Assembly: GCA_965199335.1 (NCBI GenBank) | Contig: CBDAQZ010000003.1 | Coordinates: forward strand, 248,001 to 312,000 | Reading direction: 5' to 3' | DNA from: CBDAQV01 sp965199335 | GTDB taxonomy: Bacteria > Pseudomonadota > Alphaproteobacteria > CALMVH01 | Length of the DNA: 64,000 nucleotides | Shown here: positions 33,449 through 42,162 of the stretch, in pieces | Numbering within the stretch: position 1 is the stretch's first letter | Layout of the letters: each line of letters begins with the position of its first letter | The notes under the pieces: generated by a model | The model's input: only the letters and a program-made list of their open reading frames with translations | Database searches by the model: none | What the model was told of the DNA's origin: nothing | Program-made: the position numbers and the translations under genes

Positions 33449-35139
33449 CCCGGCATTCCTTTCTTGCCGCATTGATTGCGCTTTCCTCGGGAACGGCGAG
33501 TGCGGCCGGCACCGTGGTGCGTCCCGCCAGCACGATCACCGGCGATTACCTGATCGCGCAATCGGCCGAATATAATGGCGACTGGAAAACCGCCTCCAGC
33601 CTGCTGGCCAGTATCTGGCAGCGCAGCCACGATCCTTCGACATTGCGCCAGGCCTTTCTGATCTCGCTGGGCGCGGGCGACATCGGCGAAGCGCTGAAAC
33701 TATCCAACGATATCCGTCAGGATATGCCGGAAGCGGCGGTGTCGACCGCCTTGCTGGCTGCCGATGCGATGAAACGCAATGACCTGGCCGGCGCGACGAA
33801 GCTGCTGGCCACCCTGCCCGACCATGGCATCAGCGTACCGTTGAAAGGTATCCTGACCGCATGGATCGATGCCGCTCATGGCGACCGCGCCGCCGCCATG
33901 AGGAACCTGGACGGGCTGAAGCAATTCGATACCTATCGCAAGCTGCATACCGCCATGATCGACGAGTTCATGAACGATCGCGGCCGGGCCGATGCCGGTT
34001 ATGCCGCGCTGAAGGACGGGTCGCCGGTACCGCGCATCGTATCCGTCATCGCCGATTACTACCGCCGCACGGGCCGGCCGGAATTGGCGAGCGGCGCACT
34101 GAACCTGTTGCCGGCAAGCGGTAGCATAGCTGCCATCAGCGTCAGGAACGAGCAGGGACTGGTGAGGTCGAAGCCGACCGTCGCCGGCGGCGCGGCGGAG
34201 GGTTTCTACAACATGGCGGAGTTGCTGCTGGAAGCCGATCACCCCGATATCGGCTTGTTCTATGCCGCGATCGCCACGCATCTGGAACCTGCCAAGCCCG
34301 ATACGCATCTGCTGCTGGGCGAGATCGAACAGGCCGAGGGCCGTCATTCCCAGGCAGCGTCCGATTTTGTCTCTGTGTCATCGAAAGCGGATTTCGGCCT
34401 TCTGGCACGGCTGGACGCGGTTCTGGCATACGAACAGGCCGGCCATCCCGAAAAGGCCATCGCCACCGCGGAGGATGTGGCAAAAGTCCATCCCGGGCTG
34501 GCGGAACCGTTGATGGAGCTGGGGGATCTGTATCGCCGTCACGATGAGGACAACAAGGCGATCGCCACCTACAACCGTGCGCTGGCCCTTTTGAAGCCGA
34601 ACGATCCGGACCTTGCGGATGTGATCTTCGCCCGCGCCATCGCCTATGACGGGCTGCACAACGACTCCGCCGCCGAAGCCGATTTGAAGCAGGCCGTGTC
34701 GCTGGCACCGGATCGGGCGACGATCCTCAACTATCTCGGATTCTTCTGGGCCAGCCGGGGAGAGAATTTGCCGCAGGCGCATACGATGCTTGACCATGCG
34801 TTCGCACTTGCCCCTACCGATGGCGCGATCGCGGACAGCCTGGGCTGGGTCTTCTATCAGATGGGCGACTACAACAATGCCGTCATCCACCTGGAGCAGG
34901 CCGTGCAGCTAAGGCCCGGCGATAGCGAGATCAACGGTCATCTGGGCGATGCCTATTGGCGCGTGGGACGGATCAGCGATGCCCGTTTCCAGTGGCGGCA
35001 TGCGCTGCTGAACGCGTCCGGCCCGGCGGTCGATTCATTCAAGGCAAGACTGCACGATGGTCTTGCCGATCCTGAAGCAAAGCCTGCACAACCGGTCGAG
35101 AACCATGCTGCGCTGGACGTGAAGCCCTTGGAGCAGTAA
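33436..35139 (+). CDS. Exported tetratricopeptide repeat protein
   Basis: A 567-residue protein with a signal peptide (about residues 1-24) and tandem TPR units; the clearest are in the C-terminal half, for example A-T-Y-N-R-A-L-A-L-L-K-P-N-D, A-I-A-D-S-L-G-W-V-F-Y-Q-M-G-D-Y and I-N-G-H-L-G-D-A-Y-W-R-V-G. It resembles the TPR protein often encoded close to ETF-QO and ispE in alphaproteobacteria; a periplasmic scaffolding role is inferred. ATG 33436 (GGAGGT nine bases upstream) lies inside the end of the preceding gene. A hairpin follows seven bases after its stop. Confidence 0.88.
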   Translation: MGTLTRHSFLAALIALSSGTASAAGTVVRPASTITGDYLIAQSAEYNGDWKTASSLLASIWQRSHDPSTLRQAFLISLGAGDIGEALKLSNDIRQDMPEAAVSTALLAADAMKRNDLAGATKLLATLPDHGISVPLKGILTAWIDAAHGDRAAAMRNLDGLKQFDTYRKLHTAMIDEFMNDRGRADAGYAALKDGSPVPRIVSVIADYYRRTGRPELASGALNLLPASGSIAAISVRNEQGLVRSKPTVAGGAAEGFYNMAELLLEADHPDIGLFYAAIATHLEPAKPDTHLLLGEIEQAEGRHSQAASDFVSVSSKADFGLLARLDAVLAYEQAGHPEKAIATAEDVAKVHPGLAEPLMELGDLYRRHDEDNKAIATYNRALALLKPNDPDLADVIFARAIAYDGLHNDSAAEADLKQAVSLAPDRATILNYLGFFWASRGENLPQAHTMLDHAFALAPTDGAIADSLGWVFYQMGDYNNAVIHLEQAVQLRPGDSEINGHLGDAYWRVGRISDARFQWRHALLNASGPAVDSFKARLHDGLADPEAKPAQPVENHAALDVKPLEQ

Positions 35140-35145
35140 TGAAAC

Positions 35146-35164
35146 CCTCTCCCAGTGGGAGAGG
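35146..35164. terminator. Hairpin between convergent genes
   Basis: CCTCTCCC and GGGAGAGG form a perfect 8-bp stem around a 3-base loop, lying between the stop of the TPR gene and that of the convergent phosphorylase-like gene. There is no T-run on either side, so it is a possible bidirectional terminator or a copy of a dispersed palindrome; the sequence alone does not decide. Confidence 0.4.
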
Positions 35165-35169
35165 TGTAA

Positions 35170-35811
35170 TCAGACCAGCAGTTCGCGGATATCCGGTATC
35201 AGGCTGCCAAGCCGCCTCAGCGCCAGATTGTTCTGCTGGCCCGTGCGGATCAGGTCGGGCAATTGCCTGGGATCGCGCAATAGGGCCATGATAACTGCCC
35301 CGTAATCGATATGTCCCTCCGGCGTCAGGGAGTCACGGGCGGCAGGCGGCAGGGTATGATCCACCGGGTCGCTGACCGCACGGATGATGGCGAACGCCAC
35401 GCCCGCTTCGATCGCTACCTGCGCCAGTGCGCCACTTTCCATATCCGTCGCGATAGCGTTCGTTTCTTCGAAGATTCGCCGTTTCTCGGTCGAGGTCGCG
35501 ACGACTTCATTACTGGAAACCATAGGCTCGCATCGCGCCATGGTGAACCTGGCGGCAAGATGACCGTGCAGGTCGGCGCTGACCGGCAGGTATGCCCCAT
35601 CGACCAGAACGTGCTCGGGCAGCAGCAGGTCGCCGGGATGCAGGTCGGGGTCGAGACCGCCGGCGACGCCGAAGCTGAGCAACGTCGTGGCGCCGCGCTC
35701 TATCAACTGGCTCGCGGCATCGGGATTGCGCCAGCCGATGGCCGTCAGATCGCTGATCTCGATGGCGATCCGTTCCTCGGCCCGGTAGCCGCAGACGATA
35801 CCCAAAGCCAT
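35170..35811 (-). CDS. Nucleoside phosphorylase-like protein (HpnG/MTA nucleosidase type)
   Basis: A 213-residue member of the PNP_UDP_1 superfamily. G-V-A-G-G-L-D is the phosphate/purine site and T-D-M-E-S-G-A-L-A is the ribose-binding Met-Glu motif. In length and the D-M-E-S-G-A pattern it resembles the hopanoid-associated phosphorylase HpnG as well as MTA/SAH nucleosidases; no other hopanoid genes are in the window, so the substrate is open. ATG 35811 directly follows the HPr stop (TGAATG), making it the last gene of the hprK-rapZ-EIIA-HPr operon. Confidence 0.8.
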   Translation of the reverse strand: MALGIVCGYRAEERIAIEISDLTAIGWRNPDAASQLIERGATTLLSFGVAGGLDPDLHPGDLLLPEHVLVDGAYLPVSADLHGHLAARFTMARCEPMVSSNEVVATSTEKRRIFEETNAIATDMESGALAQVAIEAGVAFAIIRAVSDPVDHTLPPAARDSLTPEGHIDYGAVIMALLRDPRQLPDLIRTGQQNNLALRRLGSLIPDIRELLV

Positions 35812-36105
35812 TCAGGTCTCACCGAAACCGTCCGCGACCAGTGTCGCCAGAGCTTCCAATGCCGGCTTGGCGTCCTTGCCGGATGCCGCCAGCGTGATCG
35901 ATGCGCCTTTTGCCGCGCCCAGCATCAGCAACCCCATGATCGACCGGGCGCTGACCGTAAGTTCACCATGCGAAATCGAAATTTCGGCGTCGAAGCCATC
36001 GGCCAGCTTGACGAATTTCGCCGCCGCGCGTGCATGCAGCCCGCGCGTGTTGACGATCGTGGCCAGGCGAACGGCTGGCTTGGCGGCAATCTTGCTACGT
36101 GGCAT
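35812..36105 (-). CDS. ptsH: Phosphocarrier protein HPr
   Basis: A 97-residue HPr. The phosphorylatable His is in N-T-R-G-L-H-A-R-A, and the regulatory Ser site is S-A-R-S-I-M-G-L-L, the target of HprK. ATG 36105 lies inside the end of the EIIA gene (11-base overlap); the longer frame to 36156 is shadow sequence. In alphaproteobacteria this PTS branch is usually regulatory, without sugar permeases, and none is seen here. Enzyme I is not in the window. Confidence 0.92.
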   Translation of the reverse strand: MPRSKIAAKPAVRLATIVNTRGLHARAAAKFVKLADGFDAEISISHGELTVSARSIMGLLMLGAAKGASITLAASGKDAKPALEALATLVADGFGET

Positions 36106-36484
36106 CGGCGATGTTGATGTATTTCTTCCCGGCATCCTGGGCCTGCACGGCGGCATTGTGCAATGTCTCGGTCGTACGGGCAGTGGCCAACTTGATCAGC
36201 ATCGGCAGGTTCACGCCGGATACGACCTCGACCTTGGCATGCTCCATGATAGAGATCGCCAGATTGGACGGCGTGCCCCCGAACATGTCGGTCAGGACCA
36301 CCACGCCCTTGCCCGTGTCGACGCTCTTGACCGCTTCCAGGATTTCAGCCCGGCGCTTGGCCATGTCATCCTCCGGACCGATCGAAATCGCCTTTATCTG
36401 AACCTGCTTGCCCACCACGTGCTCCAGGGCCGCCGTGAACTCTTCGCCCAGGCGGCCATGGGTTACAAGGACAAGTCCGATCAT
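36095..36484 (-). CDS. PTS EIIA component (mannose/fructose type, ManX-like)
   Basis: A 129-residue EIIA-Man domain with the phosphorylated His in L-V-T-H-G-R-L-G-E and D-M-F-G-G-T-P-S-N as the family signature. There is no EIIB/C/D, so it is a regulatory EIIA that takes phosphate from HPr. It overlaps the rapZ stop by ATGA and HPr by 11 bases. Such genes sit next to chvIG and hprK across alphaproteobacteria. Confidence 0.92.
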   Translation of the reverse strand: MIGLVLVTHGRLGEEFTAALEHVVGKQVQIKAISIGPEDDMAKRRAEILEAVKSVDTGKGVVVLTDMFGGTPSNLAISIMEHAKVEVVSGVNLPMLIKLATARTTETLHNAAVQAQDAGKKYINIADAT

Positions 36485-37401
36485 GCGATTACCTGCGTAT
36501 CAGACATTTGCACTTCCGTATTCCCTTTCGACAGCCGCATCAGGGCACGTTCCAGATCGCGGTGGTGTACCGTCACCCCGCCAGCGTGCGAGGTCAAGGC
36601 CCTAGCCAGTTCTTCGGCAACGAAAACCGAGCGGTGCTGGCCGCCGGTACAACCGATGGCTACCGTCAGGTAGCTTTTTCCCTCCCCGCGAAAACGCGGC
36701 AAAAGCGGCAGCAGGAAGCCGGTCAGACGCTCGAAGAACGCCGCATATTCGGGATCGGCACTGACATAATCGCCGACCGCCTTGTCCTTTCCGGTCTGGG
36801 GCTTCAGCGTCCGGTCGTAGTGGGGATTGCGCAGGAAACGTACGTCGAAGACCAGATCGGCCTCGCGCGGGATGCCGAGGCGGTAGGAAAAAGACATGAT
36901 CGAGACGTGCAGCTCGGGCGTGGTATCCAGCGAGAATTCGCCCATTACGCGTCGTTTCAGCTCATGAATGTTGAAGTCGGAAGTATCCAGGACCAGATCG
37001 GCTTCATCCACCAAAGACGCGAAAAGCTGGCGTTCGCGGCGTATGCCGTCGCTGACCGGACGGTCGATGGCCAGCGGGTGACGGCGGCGGGTTTCGGTGA
37101 AGCGCCGCTGGAGCGCCTCGTCGTCGGCTTCGAGGAACAGCAGGCGCGCCTTGAAAGCCGGATTCTGGCGCAGCAGGCGGATATGCTCGATCACGCTGGC
37201 GGCGCTGAAATCGCGGGTACGGGCATCGATCCTGACCGCGACCGGGCTTTGGATCAGCTCGTCCTGGGCCAGAAGCGGCGGCAGCAGGAAAAGCGGTAGA
37301 TTGTCCAGCGCCTCGTAGCCGAGGTCTTCCAGGATCTTGAGCGATGTCGACTGCCCGGCGCCGGACATGCCTGTGATGAGGACGACAGGGCGCTTATCCA
37401 T
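36481..37401 (-). CDS. rapZ: RapZ-family nucleotide-binding protein with altered Walker A
   Basis: A 306-residue RapZ (YvcJ/YhbJ family). The N-terminal nucleotide-binding domain has G-M-S-G-A-G-Q-S-T where the Walker A Lys is replaced by Gln (codon CAG); the C-terminal domain has G-C-T-G-G-Q-H-R-S-V, the conserved RNA/metabolite-binding motif. In enterobacteria RapZ directs GlmZ sRNA decay; in alphaproteobacteria the role is unclear but the gene stays with the PTS. ATG 37401 overlaps the hprK stop by 8 bases; TTG 37410 is less likely. The stop overlaps the EIIA start (ATGA). Confidence 0.92.
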   Translation of the reverse strand: MDKRPVVLITGMSGAGQSTSLKILEDLGYEALDNLPLFLLPPLLAQDELIQSPVAVRIDARTRDFSAASVIEHIRLLRQNPAFKARLLFLEADDEALQRRFTETRRRHPLAIDRPVSDGIRRERQLFASLVDEADLVLDTSDFNIHELKRRVMGEFSLDTTPELHVSIMSFSYRLGIPREADLVFDVRFLRNPHYDRTLKPQTGKDKAVGDYVSADPEYAAFFERLTGFLLPLLPRFRGEGKSYLTVAIGCTGGQHRSVFVAEELARALTSHAGGVTVHHRDLERALMRLSKGNTEVQMSDTQVIA

Positions 37402-37828
37402 CGATGGCAACCCGTTCGCGTATAAGTGCTGCCCGTATCTTTGCCGGCGTGCTGGATTCGAAAGCGGACAGGGTCAGTGCGGGGATTTCAAGGCCGGCGA
37501 TAATGCTCGTGACGGCTTCGGGCAGGCGCGCGATTTGCAACGGCGAGAGATGAACGCAGAGGGTTACAGGTGTTTCCTGGCTGGATACAACGCGCACCAA
37601 CCCCAGCCCACGCACCTCGATCACGCCTTTTAGATTGTCTGGACCATCGGGAAAACTGGCAATGACGGTGCCGCCGGATGCCTTGACCGCCACGACATCG
37701 TCGGCCACCAGAGTGGCCCCGCCATCGATCAGCCGCAGCGCAAGGTCGGATTTACCGCTGCCGGGAGGCCCGCACAGCAGGACTCCCTTGCCCTCAACCA
37801 CGACACAGGTCGCATGCAGCGTTTCCAT
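37394..37828 (-). CDS. hprK: Short HPr kinase/phosphorylase (C-terminal catalytic domain only)
   Basis: A 144-residue HprK, about half the Firmicutes length because the N-terminal domain is missing, which is the normal alphaproteobacterial form. Walker A G-P-P-G-S-G-K-S-D-L-A is complete, followed by L-V-A-D-D-V-V and the signature I-E-V-R-G-L-G-L-V. It phosphorylates HPr on Ser. It lies between the unfamiliar 242-aa gene and rapZ, with the usual upstream neighbour chvG displaced by that gene. Confidence 0.93.
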   Translation of the reverse strand: METLHATCVVVEGKGVLLCGPPGSGKSDLALRLIDGGATLVADDVVAVKASGGTVIASFPDGPDNLKGVIEVRGLGLVRVVSSQETPVTLCVHLSPLQIARLPEAVTSIIAGLEIPALTLSAFESSTPAKIRAALIRERVAIDG

Positions 37829-37882
37829 GCCGAAGAATTAAAGACTTTAGATCTTCAATTCAATCTGCATGGCAAGAATTAC

Positions 37883-38611
37883 TTACGTGCCTAATTTAAA
37901 CCTCGAAACAGGCTGTACGGTAGCAGGACTGGAAACTGCGGCAGCAGGAACAGCTTCAGCAATCGTTTCAGGGACAGCTACCTGGGGCGAGGCCGCACCC
38001 GACTTGGCCACCCTGTCCGCATGCCGTTCGCGCACAAGCTCCCTGGCTTCGGGATAGAAAGTCACCCCGGACTTGGCGGCGGCGGCGGCGATGCTGTCAT
38101 ACACCCTGGTTACATCGTCAGCAGTCAGCGCTTGGCGTGTCTTGCTTTCAAAGCCTTCGTATTCAGTCCCGTACTGAACAGCGCCGGCATGCTTCAGCTC
38201 GCCCGATGAAGGGTATCTTTCGGAAATGAATTCCTTGTCATGTTTCGAGACGACCAGATCGAAATTCGAGCCGCTGCCAAGATCGGATCTGACACCTGTA
38301 ACCGCCAGCGTTAAAATCGACGAACGGCCGTCGATACCATCGTTGGATGGAAGATAGACAATGTCTTTATCGTTTCTGGTCTGGCCAGGACGCCCCGAAG
38401 CGCTGAGATCAGTGAATGAGTGTTTCAGGGCACTGAAAGCCGTCGTGGACAATCCGTCGATCGTGATGGACCTGTCAGACACATTTATGCTGGAGTCCAT
38501 GTAAGCCCCACCCAGGCGCGCCAGCGGGATGTTGCTGCTTGAGGCAACGACACGCTGTCTGATGTCGGGTTGTTCGACATCGATTCTTTCATACGGCGAA
38601 GTTGCAGGCAT
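37883..38611 (-). CDS. Hypothetical 242-aa protein inserted between chvG and hprK
   Basis: I do not recognise this protein. A strong Shine-Dalgarno (GGGAGGG) precedes ATG 38611, so it is a real gene. The N-terminal 190 residues are mixed polar without membrane segments or a signal peptide; the end is Ala/Pro/Val-rich (A-V-P-E-T-I-A-E-A-V-P-A-A-A-V). Flanking spacers (37829-37882 and 38612-38664) are AT-rich, unlike the rest of the operon, in which genes overlap. That, and its position inside an otherwise conserved block, suggests later insertion. The Ala/Pro/Val tail recalls the linker of the 667-aa protein at 30.6 kb, but homology is not claimed. Confidence 0.7.
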   Translation of the reverse strand: MPATSPYERIDVEQPDIRQRVVASSSNIPLARLGGAYMDSSINVSDRSITIDGLSTTAFSALKHSFTDLSASGRPGQTRNDKDIVYLPSNDGIDGRSSILTLAVTGVRSDLGSGSNFDLVVSKHDKEFISERYPSSGELKHAGAVQYGTEYEGFESKTRQALTADDVTRVYDSIAAAAAKSGVTFYPEARELVRERHADRVAKSGAASPQVAVPETIAEAVPAAAVSSPATVQPVSRFKLGT

Positions 38612-38664
38612 CGAAATCCCTCCCTAACGATTTGGCTAATAAATAACATAATATTACTAATCAA

Positions 38665-40308
38665 TCAAGCGCTGCGTTTTTTGCCCTGTGGCAGAATAAC
38701 GGTAAATCGCGATCCGAGTTGTGTTCCGTCGACGGCCATCCGATTTTCAGCGAAAATACTGCCCCTGTGAGCTTCTACAATTTGCTTGGCTATACTGAGA
38801 CCCAGGCCGGAATGCTTGCCGAATGCCTCGCCTGGCGGGCGTTCGGTATAAAAACGGTTGAAGATTTCCAGCAGCTTGTTGTCAGGAATGCCTGGGCCCT
38901 GATCCTCAATCGTGACTTCGACCTCCCTTTCGCGCGGTGTGATGCGAATGGTCACCCTGCCTCCCTTGGGTGAAAACGAGATCGCATTGCCGATAAGATT
39001 CTGGAAGACCTGCATCAGGCGGCCCTCAAGGCCAGGAACGATAATTTTCTGATCGTCGCGGCAACCGGCGGCGATTTCCACAGGAATTTCGGGCGTCGAG
39101 TTGATATCGGCGGCGATGCGCAGCATCTCGCACAGATTGACTGGCGCAGGTTCGACCCGCGACAGTTCCGCGTCGAGGCGGGAGGCATTCGAAATATCGC
39201 TGATCAAACGGTCCATACGCCCGACATCGTCGGCCACGATGTCCATCAGCCGTGCCTTCTGCGCCGGATCGGAGATGCGGGCCGCCGTCTCCACCGCGCT
39301 GCGCAGCGATGTCAGGGGATTCTTCAACTCGTGCGCCACGTCGGCGGCGAAACGCTCGATCGCATCCATGCGCTGCCACAGCGCTTCGATCATCTGGCGC
39401 AGCGCGACGGAAAGATCGCCGATCTCGTCCCGGCGGGAAGCAAAGTCGGGAATGTCGATACGCCGCCCCTGTCCCACGTCCTGGGTCTGGGCAATGGCCG
39501 CCGCTGCAAGCTTGCGAAGCGGTCGGGAGATCTTACCCGCCAGGTAAAACGACAGGAATGTCGTGATGGCAAGGGCGAGGCCGAACACCTTGAGCAGGTC
39601 GAGCCGCAGCGAACGCAAGGCGCTGTCGATCTTCTGCCCGTCATGCACGATCATGACCGCGCCAAGCACGGTTTCGAGGTTCTGTACCGGCGCCGCCGCC
39701 ACCAGGATCAGGCCGCCGGAACGGTTGATCCAGACCTGCGTCGCCATGTTGCCGTCGAGCGCCGGACGCATGGTCTGCAGGATCATCGATTTCTGCAAAC
39801 CCTTTGCGCCGACATGAGGAATATGTTCGCGGCCCGGTATGCTGCTGAGCCACTCGCCGGCCTGCTCCAGGCTATCCCCGATCAGCGTATGGGGCGGATG
39901 CGGCGGCGGCAGTTCCTCCAGCTGGACGACGCCGCCCGGGCCGACAAGCTGATGGCTGTCGACGAGAAGCTTCTCGTTGGTATCGATCAGCTGGCTCCAG
40001 ATCGTGGTGGTGCCGACCAGGTGCCGGATCATCTGCCGCGCCAGCTGCTGCATGATGAACGGATTGTCGTCCTCGTCATGCGTCACGCAGCCTTCGGCGA
40101 TAGCGACCGAGAACAATTTGGCCTCGGTCTGCATCGCCGCCAGCTCATTCTCGATCAAACGGTCCTGGTACTGGGCAAGGTACAGGCTGCCGACAACCGG
40201 GACGGCAAGCGCCAGCAAATTGACGAACAGGATGCGCACCGTCAGCGGCGAGACGGCGCGCAACCGGCGCCGCGTCAGCCTGACGAGCGGCGAGCCGCGA
40301 AGTCTCAA
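38665..40308 (-). CDS. chvG: Sensor histidine kinase ChvG
   Basis: A 547-residue sensor kinase: two membrane helices (about 25-45 and 235-255) enclosing a periplasmic sensor domain, then HAMP, dimerisation domain with phosphorylated His in D-V-A-H-E-L-K-N-P-L, and HATPase with N-L-I-G-N-A and D-Q-G-P-G-I-P. The adjacent response regulator and PTS genes identify it as ChvG/ExoS, an envelope- and acid-responsive kinase of alphaproteobacteria. The only suitable start is TTG 40308, overlapping the chvI stop as TTGA, so translation is coupled. Confidence 0.92.
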   Translation of the reverse strand: MRLRGSPLVRLTRRRLRAVSPLTVRILFVNLLALAVPVVGSLYLAQYQDRLIENELAAMQTEAKLFSVAIAEGCVTHDEDDNPFIMQQLARQMIRHLVGTTTIWSQLIDTNEKLLVDSHQLVGPGGVVQLEELPPPHPPHTLIGDSLEQAGEWLSSIPGREHIPHVGAKGLQKSMILQTMRPALDGNMATQVWINRSGGLILVAAAPVQNLETVLGAVMIVHDGQKIDSALRSLRLDLLKVFGLALAITTFLSFYLAGKISRPLRKLAAAAIAQTQDVGQGRRIDIPDFASRRDEIGDLSVALRQMIEALWQRMDAIERFAADVAHELKNPLTSLRSAVETAARISDPAQKARLMDIVADDVGRMDRLISDISNASRLDAELSRVEPAPVNLCEMLRIAADINSTPEIPVEIAAGCRDDQKIIVPGLEGRLMQVFQNLIGNAISFSPKGGRVTIRITPREREVEVTIEDQGPGIPDNKLLEIFNRFYTERPPGEAFGKHSGLGLSIAKQIVEAHRGSIFAENRMAVDGTQLGSRFTVILPQGKKRSA

Positions 40309-41000
40309 ATGTCGCGGTACCGGTAACCGGCGCCGTACAGGGTCTCGACCTCGCTGAAATCGGGATCGACATCCTTGAACTTGCGCCGCACCCGCTTGAT
40401 ATGGCTATCGACCGTACGATCGTCGACATAGATATGCTCGCCATAGGCAGCGTCGATCAGCTGGTTGCGGGTTTTGACATGTCCGGGCCGCTGCGCCAGC
40501 GTCTTGATCAGCAGGAACTCGGTAACTGTAAGGTCGACCTGCTTGCCCTTCCAGGTGCAGATATGCTTGTCGCTGTCCAGAACCAGCTCGCCGCGCGTCA
40601 TGACGCTGCTCGGCTCCGAGGACGACAGCAACCGGTTCTCCTCGCGGCGCAGCAGGGCGCGCACGCGTTCGATCAGCAGGCGCTGCGAGAACGGCTTGGT
40701 GATGTAGTCGTCCGCGCCGCGGCGCAACCCTTCGACCTCGTCCAGCTCATCGTCCTTCGAGGTCAGGAAGATGGCGGGCACGTTCGAATTCTGGCGCAGC
40801 CGGGTCAGCAGTTCCATGCCGTCCATGCGCGGCATCTTGATGTCCAGCACGACCAGCGAGACCGGGCGGGCGGTGAGGCCGCGCAGGGCTTCCTCCCCAT
40901 CGCTGAAGGTACGCACCTCGTACCCCTCGCCTTCCAGCGCGATGGATACGGATGTCAGGATGTTCTTGTCGTCGTCCACTAGGGCGATGGTCTGTGCCAT
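40305..41000 (-). CDS. chvI: Response regulator ChvI
   Basis: A 231-residue OmpR/PhoB-type regulator: receiver domain with acidic pocket V-D-D-D and phosphorylated Asp in V-L-D-I-K-M-P, then a winged-helix domain (L-T-V-T-E-F-L-L and V-D-S-H-I-K-R-V-R-R-K-F). It is the partner of ChvG. Two adjacent ATGs lie at 41003 and 41000; the second has the better distance to GGGAGGA. It is the first gene of the chvI-chvG-hprK-rapZ-EIIA-HPr series; its promoter must be in the short spacer 41001-41059 or upstream. Confidence 0.93.
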   Translation of the reverse strand: MAQTIALVDDDKNILTSVSIALEGEGYEVRTFSDGEEALRGLTARPVSLVVLDIKMPRMDGMELLTRLRQNSNVPAIFLTSKDDELDEVEGLRRGADDYITKPFSQRLLIERVRALLRREENRLLSSSEPSSVMTRGELVLDSDKHICTWKGKQVDLTVTEFLLIKTLAQRPGHVKTRNQLIDAAYGEHIYVDDRTVDSHIKRVRRKFKDVDPDFSEVETLYGAGYRYRDI

Positions 41001-41059
41001 CATTATCCTCCCGGTTTAAAGTATCACACTGCACCCGATTTCAGGCCGGATTGTGGCCG

Positions 41060-42124
41060 CTATGCAGGCGCGGCTCTGGGCGTTTTCAGCGCGGCAACGA
41101 TGCCCCGCATCGTCAGGTGGTTCAGGGGCAATTCAAGCACGACGTGCAGGAAACTGAGGAAATACAGCCAGCTGGCGCCCAACTGGTAGTCCGCCGCGTA
41201 CAATCCCAGCGAGGCGCACCAGATCGCCATCACGACGGTCAGCCTGCCCTTTGGCACCTTGTGCCAGCCTATGACCGACGTCTTCGAGAACCAGTTGAGG
41301 TAGTGATAGGTATAGGAGAAAGCGATAAACGCCATGACCGAACGCGCGACCGGGTGGCCATACAGGAAGGCGTTCACCCCCTGGATGGCTGTTTCGGCAC
41401 TGGGAAAACTGTGCGGCGCCAGCAATCTGACCAACGCGAAATTCACCTGGAGGAAACGGCCATAGTTATTCTTGCTCGCCTCGCCGTAGGCCCGGCGGAC
41501 GTAATCGCCGGGCATGGGATGACCGGCGAAGGCGGGATGCCACAGTATCAGGCCCAGGGCGATCCCTACGAACGCGGCAAGGGACAGCACGCCTGAAACG
41601 CTCTTCTGCCTCAGCGTTCCGGCAAGGATGAACATGCCGGTGAACAGAAAGACATGCACGATCGTCGGCAACAGCACGCCGAAAATCACCAGTAGCAGTC
41701 CCTGACCGAGAATGACGGGGACGAAAACGCTGGCAAATACCATCAATCTGGCCCGCTCGCGCCACGCGGATGTGAAAGCAAAGATGCCCGCAGCCGCGAA
41801 GGACAGATAGGTGACGATCACCGTCGCTTTTGCGGAAACCGGGATCACTCCTAGTCCGGGAATAACCGTCAGCAGACACAGCAGCCCGAGAATGAGATAA
41901 TCGTGCCGGCCCCGGGTAAAATACTTGCGGTCGTGCAGCCATGAGATTTCAGTCAGGTAGTGCAGCGGCCCCAGCACGGCGTAGGAAAACAGGAACAGGG
42001 CGAACGGCCACGATTCGGCCAGCACGGCCGACAGGATCATCAACCCGATGTTCAGGTAATTTACCCCGTCGGCGGCTGTTATCCTCCGCGGGGCCGCTTG
42101 CGATGCCGATGACTCAGTTGCCAT
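41060..42124 (-). CDS. Polytopic membrane protein, unknown
   Basis: A 354-residue integral membrane protein with about nine hydrophobic segments. Conserved-looking polar motifs lie near membrane ends: G-P-L-H-Y-L-T-E-I-S-W-L-H-D-R-K-Y-F (residues about 52-69) and S-Y-T-Y-H-Y-L-N-W-F-S-K (about 280-291). The repeated His/Tyr-rich motifs could bind a metal or substrate, but I cannot name the family. It is on the same strand as the glycosyltransferase-like genes upstream (38-base gap), which may give it an envelope or polysaccharide role (inference). Confidence 0.7.
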   Translation of the reverse strand: MATESSASQAAPRRITAADGVNYLNIGLMILSAVLAESWPFALFLFSYAVLGPLHYLTEISWLHDRKYFTRGRHDYLILGLLCLLTVIPGLGVIPVSAKATVIVTYLSFAAAGIFAFTSAWRERARLMVFASVFVPVILGQGLLLVIFGVLLPTIVHVFLFTGMFILAGTLRQKSVSGVLSLAAFVGIALGLILWHPAFAGHPMPGDYVRRAYGEASKNNYGRFLQVNFALVRLLAPHSFPSAETAIQGVNAFLYGHPVARSVMAFIAFSYTYHYLNWFSKTSVIGWHKVPKGRLTVVMAIWCASLGLYAADYQLGASWLYFLSFLHVVLELPLNHLTMRGIVAALKTPRAAPA

Positions 42125-42162
42125 GGTCGAAGTCTAGAACAGTTCGGCCCTGCAATTCCACT

